DNA of 7,748 nucleotides from Burkholderiales bacterium (GTDB taxonomy: Bacteria; Pseudomonadota; Gammaproteobacteria; Burkholderiales; SG8-39). The position numbers were made by a program, and so were the translations under genes. Within the stretch, counting starts at the first letter, position 1. Every line of letters begins with the position of its first letter. The DNA is taken from the NCBI GenBank assembly GCA_020846575.1, contig JADLDQ010000363.1:1-7748 (forward strand), in the 5' to 3' direction. This document shows positions 1 through 6,629 of the stretch, one piece after another. Below the pieces are notes generated by a model that was given only the letters and a program-made list of their open reading frames with translations, did not search any database and was not told where the DNA came from.

Positions 1-504
1 CAGCCAGGTGTTGCACATGTTGTTGCTGTCGCCCACCCAGGCCACGGTCTTGCCCTGGATGCAACCGCGCTGCTCGATGAAGGTGAATACATCGGCCAGG
101 ATCTGGCAGGGGTGATATTCGTTGGTGAGGCCATTGATGATGGGTACGCGCGAATTCGCGGCGAAACACTCCACCATCTCCTGCTCGAAGGTGCGGATCA
201 TCACCAGGTCGCTCATGCGCGAGATGACCTGGCCGGCGTCCTCGACCGGCTCGCCGCGGCCGAGCTGCGAGTCGCGGGTGTTGAGGTAGATCGCCGAACC
301 GCCGAGCTGGTGCATGCCGGCCTCGAACGACAGGCGCGTGCGCGTGGACTGCTTCTCGAAGACCATCACCAGCGTGCGGTCGGTGAGCGGCCAGTACTGC
401 CGGTAGGCGCGGAACGCATCCTTGATCCACCGGGTCCGGGCGAACAGGTACTCGAACTCCTCGCGTGTGAAGTCCTTGAACTGCAGGAAATGGCGCGCCT
501 TCAT
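1..504 (-). CDS. argF: Ornithine carbamoyltransferase, N-terminal 168 residues (cut by window start)
   Basis: Cytosolic enzyme that joins carbamoyl phosphate to ornithine to make citrulline, the sixth step of arginine synthesis. The reading frame enters from the left edge, and 168 residues are visible of the roughly 300-310 usual for the family. The carbamoyl-phosphate loop STRTR is at residues 53-57, the HPCQ motif at 131-134, and GDSNNM, which opens the ornithine-binding half, at 158-163. The N-terminus MKARHFLQFKDFT has the usual start of proteobacterial enzymes. I chose the ATG at 504, which has a modest GAGAG four bases upstream. An in-frame ATG at 528 would add eight residues (MQASHESA) but has no better ribosome site. 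The gene lies 72 bases downstream of argD on the same strand and is probably co-transcribed with it. No broken motif is visible in the part present. Confidence 0.97.
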   Translation of the reverse strand, partial: MKARHFLQFKDFTREEFEYLFARTRWIKDAFRAYRQYWPLTDRTLVMVFEKQSTRTRLSFEAGMHQLGGSAIYLNTRDSQLGRGEPVEDAGQVISRMSDLVMIRTFEQEMVECFAANSRVPIINGLTNEYHPCQILADVFTFIEQRGCIQGKTVAWVGDSNNMCNTWL

Positions 505-576
505 TGCGCTCTCGTGCGATGCCTGCATTGCCGCATCAAGCCGCCATCCACCGCCGTCGACCCGCGGTCGGGCCGC

Positions 577-1776
577 TCATCCCTTGGCGGCGACCCGGAC
601 TTCGGGCCTGGCGAGGAATTCCCGCACCAGCGGCGCCAGGGTGGCGACGACCTGGCGCGCCTCGGACTCGGCGATCACCAGCGGTGGCAGCAGCCGGATC
701 ACGTTGTCCATGGTGACGTTGATGAGCAGACCCCGGTCGAGCGCCCTGTTCACCAGGTCGCCGCAGGCGCGCTCCAGTTCGATGCCCAGCATCAGGCCCC
801 GGCCGCGGATCTCGCGCACGCCCGGCACGCCCGCGAGCTCCGCCGCCAGGCCGTCGCGGATGATCGCGCCCATCGCGAGCGCGTTCTCGAGCAGACCCTC
901 GTCCTCGACGATGCGCAGCGTCTCCAGCGCCGCGGCGCAGGCGAGCGGGTTGCCGCCGAACGTGGAGCCATGGCTGCCGGGTTTGAACACCGCGGCGGCC
1001 GGCCCGCGGGCGAGGCAGGCGCCGATCGGTACGCCCGATCCGAGGCCCTTCGCCAGCGTCATCACATCGGGCAGGAATCCGGCGTGCTGATAGACGAACC
1101 ACTTCCCCGTGCGGCCGATGCCGCACTGCACCTCGTCCAGCATCAGCAGCCAGCCCTGCCGGTCGCACAGTTCGCGAAGCGCGCGCAGGTACTCCAGCGC
1201 CGACACGTTGATGCCGCCCTCGCCCTGGATGGGTTCGACCAGCACCGCCGCCACGCTCGTGTTGCGCGCGGCGACCTGGCGCACCGTCTCGATGTCGTTG
1301 AAAGGCACGCGCACGAAGCCCGAGACCAGGGGCTCGAACCCCGCCTGCACCTTGCGGCTTCCGGTGGCCGACAGGGTCGCGAGCGTGCGGCCGTGGAAGG
1401 CATGTTCCATCACGATGATCGATGGCGACTCGATGCCCCGGTTGTGCCCGGCGAGGCGCGCGAGCTTGATGGCCGCCTCGTTGGCCTCGCATCCGGAATT
1501 GCAGAAGAAGGCGTTGTCCATGCCGCTGATGGAGGCGAGCTTCGCGGCGAGTTCCTCCTGCGCCTTGATGCGGTACAGGTTGGAGGTGTGAATCAGCCGC
1601 CCGATCTGCTCGGCGAGCACCCGCGTCAGGCGGGGGTGGGCGTGGCCCAGGGTGTTGACCGCGATGCCGGCGAGCGCGTCGAGGTAGCGACCTCCCGCCT
1701 CGTCCCACAGCCAGACCCCCTCGCCGCGGGTGAACGCGAGCGGCAGGCGCGCGTAGGTGTTCATGAGGTGTGACAT
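577..1776 (-). CDS. argD: Acetylornithine aminotransferase
   Basis: PLP-dependent class III aminotransferase that moves an amino group from glutamate to N-acetylglutamate semialdehyde, giving N-acetylornithine. Family members often also serve lysine synthesis as succinyldiaminopimelate aminotransferase. The 399 residues match the usual length. Visible motifs are NSGCEANEAAIK (93-104) for cofactor phosphate binding, FHGRTLATLSATG starting at 127, LDEVQCGIGRTG with the PLP-nitrogen aspartate at D214, the Schiff-base lysine K243 in LAKGLGSG, and HGSTFGGNPLA from 269. The ATG at 1776 is preceded by AGGAGAGG (1793-1786) with a nine-base spacer, which supports this start over the in-frame Met at residue 5. 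The next gene is argF, 72 bases on, so the pair is probably an operon. The 5' leader holds a hairpin with a T-rich run (1845-1872) and a possible promoter further up. No ArgR-like box is apparent. Confidence 0.97.
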   Translation of the reverse strand: MSHLMNTYARLPLAFTRGEGVWLWDEAGGRYLDALAGIAVNTLGHAHPRLTRVLAEQIGRLIHTSNLYRIKAQEELAAKLASISGMDNAFFCNSGCEANEAAIKLARLAGHNRGIESPSIIVMEHAFHGRTLATLSATGSRKVQAGFEPLVSGFVRVPFNDIETVRQVAARNTSVAAVLVEPIQGEGGINVSALEYLRALRELCDRQGWLLMLDEVQCGIGRTGKWFVYQHAGFLPDVMTLAKGLGSGVPIGACLARGPAAAVFKPGSHGSTFGGNPLACAAALETLRIVEDEGLLENALAMGAIIRDGLAAELAGVPGVREIRGRGLMLGIELERACGDLVNRALDRGLLINVTMDNVIRLLPPLVIAESEARQVVATLAPLVREFLARPEVRVAAKG

Positions 1777-1844
1777 GGTGGCCGGCCTCTCCTGGCGGTT
1801 CGGGGCGCTCGGGATCCGCGGGTTGGCGCGCGTTTCGTCCGCCC

Positions 1845-1872
1845 AAAATCACAACGGTGGCTTTCGCCACCG
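1845..1872 (-). terminator. Hairpin plus T-rich run in the argD leader (terminator or attenuator)
   Basis: The arms CGGTGGC (1855-1861) and GCCACCG (1866-1872) form a perfect 7-bp stem with a 4-base loop. Read on the minus strand, the stem is followed by TTGTGATTTT (1854-1845), as expected of an intrinsic terminator; on the plus strand no such run follows. It sits 79 bases before the argD start and about 200 bases after the decarboxylase stop. It could end the decarboxylase transcript, or, if the promoter at 1910-1938 is real, lie inside the argD leader and act as an attenuator. The T run is interrupted, so efficiency is uncertain. Confidence 0.45.
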
Positions 1873-1909
1873 CTGCAATGAAAATCCCGGGACTGCCTCG
1901 TCAGCGCGC

Positions 1910-1938
1910 ATCCTAGCACAGGGTCCGGGGCGGGCGAA
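1910..1938 (-). promoter_or_regulatory. Possible argD promoter
   Basis: On the minus strand TAGGAT (1915-1910) resembles the -10 element in four of six positions and carries the extended TGn immediately upstream. TTCGCC (1938-1933) lies 17 bases further up but matches only three of six -35 positions. Transcription would start near 1903 and leave a leader of about 125 bases before argD, including the hairpin at 1855-1872. The extended -10 is the best support; the -35 is weak. Confidence 0.3.
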
Positions 1939-1966
1939 GCGCTCCGCCGGGGGGGCGCCCGAGGGG

Positions 1967-2073
1967 CCTGTCGCTGTGCGACAAGGACTTCGCGCCCGGG
2001 TCAGCCCGGCGCGTCCCTGGGCCTGCCTTGTCGCTGCGCGACAAGGGCCTCGCGCCTGTGACCGCCCGGCGCG
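1967..2073. repeat. Two-copy direct repeat (60-base period), each copy with a hairpin
   Basis: Bases 1967-2013 and 2027-2073 align without gaps at an offset of exactly 60, with about 39 of 47 positions identical. Each copy opens with a hairpin. In the second, CCTTGTCGC (2026-2034) pairs perfectly with GCGACAAGG (2038-2046) around a 3-base loop. In the first, TGTCGC (1969-1974) pairs with GCGACA (1978-1983), and the stem can extend by two pairs past a bulged A. The array begins two bases beyond the decarboxylase stop codon, on its 3' side. It has the look of a REP-type extragenic palindrome. It could also stabilise or end the decarboxylase mRNA, although no T run follows either hairpin. Confidence 0.7.
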
Positions 2074-2074
2074 C

Positions 2075-4048
2075 TCAGGCGAGGCCGCGCAGGGACCGCT
2101 CCTCCGCCGGGGTCAGTACCCGCACGCAAGGCAGGTAGCCGTCGTAGACGATGCCGTGCAGCTCGACGCGTTTCTGCGATCTCAGCAGCCCCGCGAGATA
2201 CTCGATGATCTCCACGGTGATGCTTTGTCCCGGCACGAGCACCGGGATCCCCTGGGGGTAGGGCACGATCTGGTCGGCGCAGACCCGCTCGGCGAGCGCG
2301 GCGTTGATCTGATCGCGTTCGTCCAGCACCGGCAGGGCCTCGCCCCCGCAGTAGTACGCGTCGCGGGGGAGCATGCGCAGCGGCGCGAACTCGGGCAGCT
2401 CCGGAAAGCGGTACAGCCGCTGCTGCGAGCGTCCCTCGCGCGCGATGCGCATGAGCGCGTCGTACAGCCGCGAAACCTTGCTGCGGGTGGTGCCGATGGT
2501 GAGCAGCAGGGTGAGCGTGTTGAAGGTCGACTTCTCCACCTGGATGTTGTAGCGGGTGAACAGTTCCCGCTGCAGGTCCTCCACCGTGTAGCCGCAGCGC
2601 GAAATATCGACCGTGACCTTGGTGGGGTCCAGGCGAATGCCGTCCGCGCTCAATTCCTCGGGCAGCAGTTCCTCCAGCTCGATCACCCTGAACACGCCCG
2701 TCGAGTTGATCTGCTCGCGCAGTTCGCGCGCGAGCGCCAGCGTGCGCGAGAGCAGCTTGTAGCCCTCCATCATCATCTGCTTTCGGGCGACGTCCAGGCT
2801 CGCGATCATCGCGTATTGCGGGCTGGTCGAGGCGTACATGTTGAAGTTCTCGCGGAAGATGTGCTCGTTGAACGTCGGGTCGTTCACGTGGATCATCGAC
2901 GCCTGCGAGAAAGCGCTCATGGTCTTGTGGGTGCTCTGGGCCGCGTAGTCGGCGCCGGCCTCCAGCGCCGTGGGCCGGAACTCGGGATGGAACCGGGCGA
3001 AGCCGAACCATGCCTCGTCCACGATGACCTTGATGCCCTGCTGGTGCGCCGCCTCGATGAGCGGCGGCAGGTCGTAGCGCAGCCCGTCGTAGGTGCAGGA
3101 GGTGAGGATCAGCGCCTGGGCGCCCGGATGCACGCGGATCGCCTCGAGGATCCGCGCCTTGGGCACCGGCCCGTACAGCCCGTACTTGCGGTTGACCGCG
3201 GCATCCAGGTACACCGGGTGCGCCCCGGAGAGCACCACGCCGTGGTGGACCGACTTGTGGCAGTTGCGGTCCAGGATCAGCTTCTCGCCCGGGGCGAGCA
3301 GCGTCTGGAAGATCACCTTGTTGGCGGTGGAGGTGCCGTTGGTCGCGAAGAAGGTCCGCCGCGAGCCGTACGCCTTGGCGGCCATCGTCTGGGCTTCGGC
3401 GATCACGCCCCGGGGCTCCATCAGCGAATCGAGCATCGGCACCGACACCGACAGGTCGGCGTCGAAGATGTGCTCGCCCATGAACTCGTAGAAATCGCCG
3501 ATCCAGGGACTCGCCCGCAGCGACTCGCCGGAGGAATGCCCCGGCGTGTGCCAGGAGTCCTTGGCCATCCACACGTAGTTCTTGAGCTGGTCGTAGAAGG
3601 GCGTGTGCGCCTTTTCCTGGATCTGCGCGTTGATGATCCGGTAGATGCCACGGTAGTCGCGTTCCTCTCGGTAGAAGTAGCCATCCACCGACTCGGCGAA
3701 CAAGGCGTCGACGATCTCGTCCTCCTGCTCCTTTGCGATCAGGATGTAGACGTCGATCTCCGGCCGGAATCGGCGGATGCGCCGCACCAGCTCGAGCGCT
3801 GACATCTGCGCGGCGCCCGAATGTTTCGCCGAGACCGCGTACAGCTTGTCGTCGACCACCGCGGCCTGGACCTCGCCGTCCTCCTCGATGGCTGCCAGGG
3901 CCTCCGCGGCCGAGGTGACGCCCGCGAACACGATCCCGAGCGGGTTGTCCAGGGAGCGCGCCGCGGCGTTGAGCCCCTTGACGAGCTCGCGCATGACCAG
4001 CAGCTCGTCGTCGATCACCAGCACCCGGCTGATCGGTTTGCCCAGCAT
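2075..4048 (-). CDS. Orn/Lys/Arg decarboxylase (fold type I, PLP) with receiver-like N-terminal wing domain
   Basis: Cytosolic PLP enzyme expected to decarboxylate a basic amino acid, arginine to agmatine, ornithine to putrescine or lysine to cadaverine, for polyamine synthesis or acid resistance. Residues 1-135 form the wing domain, which looks like a response-regulator receiver (VLVIDDE at 9-15). The catalytic domain shows HTPGH (167-171), NGTSTANK (237-244), DRNCHKS with the ring-stacking H264, DEAW with the PLP aspartate D344, and QSTHK with the Schiff-base lysine K375. The C-terminal domain keeps PYPQGIPVLVPGQ (596-608). At 657 residues it is 50-100 shorter than E. coli LdcI or AdiA; the loss appears to lie around 530-590. 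DEAW followed by ARF resembles AdiA as I recall it, while AFSQASMIHV resembles LdcI, so substrate is undecided. The ATG at 4048 has only a weak ribosome site, but VLVIDDE begins just after it, as a complete wing domain should. Confidence 0.9.
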   Translation of the reverse strand: MLGKPISRVLVIDDELLVMRELVKGLNAAARSLDNPLGIVFAGVTSAAEALAAIEEDGEVQAAVVDDKLYAVSAKHSGAAQMSALELVRRIRRFRPEIDVYILIAKEQEDEIVDALFAESVDGYFYREERDYRGIYRIINAQIQEKAHTPFYDQLKNYVWMAKDSWHTPGHSSGESLRASPWIGDFYEFMGEHIFDADLSVSVPMLDSLMEPRGVIAEAQTMAAKAYGSRRTFFATNGTSTANKVIFQTLLAPGEKLILDRNCHKSVHHGVVLSGAHPVYLDAAVNRKYGLYGPVPKARILEAIRVHPGAQALILTSCTYDGLRYDLPPLIEAAHQQGIKVIVDEAWFGFARFHPEFRPTALEAGADYAAQSTHKTMSAFSQASMIHVNDPTFNEHIFRENFNMYASTSPQYAMIASLDVARKQMMMEGYKLLSRTLALARELREQINSTGVFRVIELEELLPEELSADGIRLDPTKVTVDISRCGYTVEDLQRELFTRYNIQVEKSTFNTLTLLLTIGTTRSKVSRLYDALMRIAREGRSQQRLYRFPELPEFAPLRMLPRDAYYCGGEALPVLDERDQINAALAERVCADQIVPYPQGIPVLVPGQSITVEIIEYLAGLLRSQKRVELHGIVYDGYLPCVRVLTPAEERSLRGLA

Positions 4049-4262
4049 TATTTTCGATTTCCAGTGCAGAGCGCCGCCAGGCGGCGAAACGGACGCGGCG
4101 CATGTTGCGGCAAAGCACGCTCCGGTGCAAGAACGCTAAGATGGCGTCCCGGCTCCGCCACCCGGCGTTCGGGCGCATTCCCGGCACGGCGTGCGGCCGC
4201 GGGCGACCTGGCGAGCGCCTGACGCTGCGGCGCCCCGCCATTTGCGCATTGCCGCCAGACCG

Positions 4263-4598
4263 ATGTCGGATGATTCAGAAGAGCTCGTGATCCAGGGCGT
4301 CGACGCCCAGGGCACGGCATTCCGGCCCAGCGACTGGGCGGAACGCCTGTGCGGCGTCATGGCGGCGTTCGGCGCCGATGGCCGAATGCGCTACTCGCCG
4401 CACGTTTTCCCGGTGACCTCGGCGGGCGTCAAGTGCGTCGTCGTCAAGCGCAGGCTGGAGGGTATCGAACCGATGGCCTGGCGCTTCCTGCTCAATTTCG
4501 CACGCGACAACGAACTGCGGGTGCGACCCGGGCGCCGGGTGCAGCGGGAGGAACCGGCCCGGCCGGGCGCGGAACAGGGGGGCGGGGAAGAAGGCTGA
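4263..4598 (+). CDS. DUF3579 family protein, function unknown
   Basis: A 111-residue protein that matches, from memory, the DUF3579 family, found mainly in betaproteobacteria. No biochemical role is known to me. The core is residues 5-95 with the pattern ELVIQGVDAQGTAFRPSDWAERL, then YSPHVFPVTSAGVKCVVV, then MAWRFLLNFARDNELRVRPG. The remaining ~17 residues are rich in Gly, Glu and Pro and probably disordered. There is no signal peptide and no membrane segment. I chose the ATG at 4263 because the family begins at about MSDD; a GTG start at 4191 would add 24 Arg/Ala-rich residues of non-family character. No clear Shine-Dalgarno sequence precedes 4263. The gene is divergent from the decarboxylase across 214 bases, where I see no convincing promoter on either strand, and converges on rpsT. 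Its TGA lies in the hairpin at 4594-4615. I recall DUF3579 genes near arginine genes and rpsT in other betaproteobacteria. Confidence 0.85.
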   Translation: MSDDSEELVIQGVDAQGTAFRPSDWAERLCGVMAAFGADGRMRYSPHVFPVTSAGVKCVVVKRRLEGIEPMAWRFLLNFARDNELRVRPGRRVQREEPARPGAEQGGGEEG

Positions 4599-4615
4599 TG
4601 CGGTGGCGCATCAGC
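4594..4615. terminator. Hairpin between convergent DUF3579 gene and rpsT
   Basis: GCTGATGCG (4594-4602) and CGCATCAGC (4607-4615) form a perfect 9-bp stem with loop GTGG. The DUF3579 stop codon (4596-4598) lies within the left arm. On the minus strand, downstream of rpsT, the stem is followed by the pyrimidine-rich CTTCTTCCCC. On the plus strand the following bases are GC-rich without a T run. It is therefore a better terminator for rpsT, and at most a 3' stabilising element for the DUF3579 message. Confidence 0.5.
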
Positions 4616-4637
4616 GCGCATGCGGCGCGCCGCGACC

Positions 4638-4901
4638 TCAGGCGAGCGCCTTGAGACGCGCAGCGAGGTGGCTCTTGTGTCGCGCCGCCTTGTTCTTGTG
4701 AATGATGCCCTTGTCGGCGATGCGGTCGACGGTGCTCATGGACTCGCGGTAGACCTTCTGGGCCGCCGCCTTGTCGCCAGCCTCGATCGCCTTTCGCGCC
4801 GTCTTGACGGCGCTGCGCAGTTGCGAGCGCAGGGCGGTGTTGCGCAGCCTGCGGTGCTCCGACTGGCGCGCGGCCTTGCGCGCACTCTTGGTATTGGCCA
4901 T
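4638..4901 (-). CDS. rpsT: Small ribosomal subunit protein S20
   Basis: Primary 16S rRNA-binding protein of the 30S subunit; it binds near the 5' domain and helix 44. The 87 residues are exactly the usual length. The N-terminus MANTKSARKAARQSEHRR and the middle DKGIIHKNKAARHKSHLAARL are characteristic, and the protein is Lys/Arg-rich and probably all helix. The start at 4901 is fixed by family alignment and by GAGGA six bases upstream; longer in-frame openings upstream are not S20-like. It is divergent from murJ with a 120-base intergenic region, which contains its promoter (4939-4967). A hairpin lies 22 bases past the stop. In E. coli S20 represses its own translation; nothing here shows whether that holds in this organism. 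Confidence 0.98.
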   Translation of the reverse strand: MANTKSARKAARQSEHRRLRNTALRSQLRSAVKTARKAIEAGDKAAAQKVYRESMSTVDRIADKGIIHKNKAARHKSHLAARLKALA

Positions 4902-4938
4902 GGTGTTCCTCGGGGGAGGGGCGGACTGGGAGGCCGCG

Positions 4939-4967
4939 ATTCTATGCGGCGGGCGCGCCGAAGGCAA
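4939..4967 (-). promoter_or_regulatory. rpsT promoter
   Basis: On the minus strand TTGCCT (4967-4962) matches four of six -35 positions and TAGAAT (4944-4939) matches five of six -10 positions, with the optimal 17-base spacer. Transcription would start near 4932, giving a leader of about 31 bases that contains the GAGGA ribosome site of rpsT. This is the best-formed promoter in the window. Confidence 0.65.
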
Positions 4968-4986
4968 GGCGGATAGGCGGGCCGCG

Positions 4987-5013
4987 TGGATACCGGGAAC
5001 GACTCTCTATAAT
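4987..5013 (+). promoter_or_regulatory. murJ promoter with perfect -10
   Basis: TATAAT at 5008-5013 is a perfect -10 element in an otherwise GC-rich region. The best -35 candidate is TGGATA (4987-4992), four of six, but with a short 15-base spacer; no good hexamer is found at 16-18. The -10 ends only eight bases before the first ATG of murJ, so transcription should start at or within a few bases of the start codon. Confidence 0.55.
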
Positions 5014-5021
5014 CGCGGCCC

Positions 5022-6563
5022 ATGCCCATGAATCTGCTGAAGGCGCTGGTCACCGTCAGCGGGGCGACGCTGGTCTCTAGGATTCTGGGGTTCGCGCGCG
5101 ACGTCATCATCGCGCGCATGTTCGGCGCCGGTCTCGCCTCGGACGCCTTCTTCGTGGCCTTCCGCATTCCCAACCTGCTGCGCCGGCTGTTCGCGGAAGG
5201 GGCGTTCTCCCAGGCGTTCGTGCCGGTGCTCTCGCAGTACCGCGAGAACCGCGGCGAGCCTCAGACGCGGCTGCTGGTGGATCGCGCGGCGAGCCTGCTC
5301 GCGCTGGCGCTGCTGGCGGCGAGCGCGGCGGGAATCGCACTCGCCCCGTTCATCATCGTCGTGTCGGCGCCCGGCTTCTCCGGCGAACCGGAGAAGTTCC
5401 GCCTGACCGTGCGCATGCTGGAAATCGTGTTTCCCTACATCCTGTTCATATCCCTCACCTCGCTCGCCGCCGGGGTGCTCAACACCTGGGGGCGGTTCGC
5501 CATCCCCGCGTTGAGCCCGGCGCTGCTCAACCTGGCGTTCATCTTCGGCGCCTTGTTCGCCGCCCCCTACTTCGACCCGCCGGCGATGGTGCTCGCCTGG
5601 TCGGTACTCGCCGGAGGCCTCGCCCAGCTGGCCGTGCAGTTCCCGGCGCTGGCGCGCATCGGCATGCTGCCGCGGCCGCGATGGCCTTTCGGCGACCCGG
5701 GGGTGCGGCGCATCCTCCTGCTCATGGGACCCGCGGTGCTGGGCGTCTCGGTGGCGCAGCTCTCGCTCCTGATCAACACCCTCTTCGCCTCGTTCCTGGA
5801 GACCGGCAGCGTGTCCTGGCTGTACTACGCAGACCGGCTGATGGAATTCCCCACCGGGCTGCTCGGGGCCGCGCTCGGGACGGTGCTGCTGCCCAGCCTC
5901 TCCCGCACGCACGCGCAGGGCGACGCCGCCGAGTATTCGAGGCTGCTCGACTGGGCGCTGCGACTCACGGTGCTCACCGCGCTGCCGGCCGCGGCGGCGC
6001 TTGCGGTGCTGTCGCTGCCGCTGGTGGCGACGCTGTTTCACTACGGCGCATTCGGCGCGCAGGATGCGTGGATGACGCGCCAGGCGGTTGCGGCCTACAG
6101 TGTAGGACTGCCGGGGCTGATCGTGGTGCGCGTACTGGCCCCCGCCTTCTATGCACGGCAGAATATCGCCACGCCGGTCAGGATCGCCGTGATGACTCTC
6201 GTCGCCACCCAGGTGCTCAACGCCGCGCTCATCGGGCCGCTCGCGCACGCCGGGCTGGCGCTGGCGCTCTCCCTGGGCGCGTGCATGAACGCGGCACTGC
6301 TGTACCGGCAACTGCGGCGCCAGGACGCCTATCGGCCCCAACCGGGCTGGGGCGCCTTTCTTGCCAAGACACTTTTCGCGGTGGCGGCCATGTCCGCCGC
6401 GGTCTGGACCGCCGCCGGGCCCGAAGCGGACTGGCTGGCGCACGCCGCGGCGGCGCGGGCCTGGCGGCTCGCGCTCATCGTGGCCTTGGGTGCGGGAGTC
6501 TATTTCGGCTGCCTGTTCGCGCTGGGCATGCGCTGGCGGCACTTCTGCGGACGTGGTTCGTGA
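5022..6563 (+). CDS. murJ: Lipid II flippase MurJ (MviN)
   Basis: Integral inner-membrane protein of the MOP exporter superfamily that moves the peptidoglycan precursor lipid II to the outer face; essential in most bacteria. Its 513 residues fit the usual ~510-520 with 14 membrane helices, and long hydrophobic stretches occur throughout. The N-terminal signature SRILGFARD, then DAFFVAFRIPNLLRR, then AEGAFSQAFVP is intact. Counting from the second Met, residues R18, R24, D39, R52 and R270 (in YYADRLMEFPTG) fall on the positions known to matter in E. coli MurJ. Two in-frame ATGs, at 5022 and 5028, are possible. The second gives the family-standard MNLLKAL and E. coli numbering. The first lies closest to the predicted transcription start. 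Neither has a Shine-Dalgarno sequence. The SirB1-like gene follows after 66 bases on the same strand. Confidence 0.97.
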   Translation: MPMNLLKALVTVSGATLVSRILGFARDVIIARMFGAGLASDAFFVAFRIPNLLRRLFAEGAFSQAFVPVLSQYRENRGEPQTRLLVDRAASLLALALLAASAAGIALAPFIIVVSAPGFSGEPEKFRLTVRMLEIVFPYILFISLTSLAAGVLNTWGRFAIPALSPALLNLAFIFGALFAAPYFDPPAMVLAWSVLAGGLAQLAVQFPALARIGMLPRPRWPFGDPGVRRILLLMGPAVLGVSVAQLSLLINTLFASFLETGSVSWLYYADRLMEFPTGLLGAALGTVLLPSLSRTHAQGDAAEYSRLLDWALRLTVLTALPAAAALAVLSLPLVATLFHYGAFGAQDAWMTRQAVAAYSVGLPGLIVVRVLAPAFYARQNIATPVRIAVMTLVATQVLNAALIGPLAHAGLALALSLGACMNAALLYRQLRRQDAYRPQPGWGAFLAKTLFAVAAMSAAVWTAAGPEADWLAHAAAARAWRLALIVALGAGVYFGCLFALGMRWRHFCGRGS

Positions 6564-6629
6564 GCCCCGGGGCCGCCGCGAGCTGCGCGTGTCCACCGTG
6601 AACCTGGCGCGCGGCGATACGGCTGCCCG

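Noticed and set aside
112..1773. A 553-codon plus-strand frame opposite argF and argD
   Set aside because: It spans two clearly recognised genes on the other strand and has no domain-like sequence.
1777..1920. Possible ArgR operator upstream of argD
   Set aside because: ArgR boxes are A+T-rich 18-base palindromes; no such pair is visible. The only A/T-rich pieces here belong to the hairpin flank.
1757..3802. A 681-codon plus-strand frame opposite the decarboxylase
   Set aside because: It is antisense to a gene with all catalytic motifs and shows only Arg/His/Val-rich composition without family features.
2001..4241. A 746-codon minus-strand frame overlapping the decarboxylase in another frame
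   Set aside because: The alternative frame at 2075-4048 carries the PLP lysine and every family motif; this one is Arg/Ala/Gly-rich shadow.
4049..4262. Promoters in the divergent decarboxylase/DUF3579 interval
   Set aside because: TAAGAT (4137-4142, plus) and TTGCAC with CAACAT (minus) are the best candidates, but each lacks a good partner hexamer, so neither is annotated.
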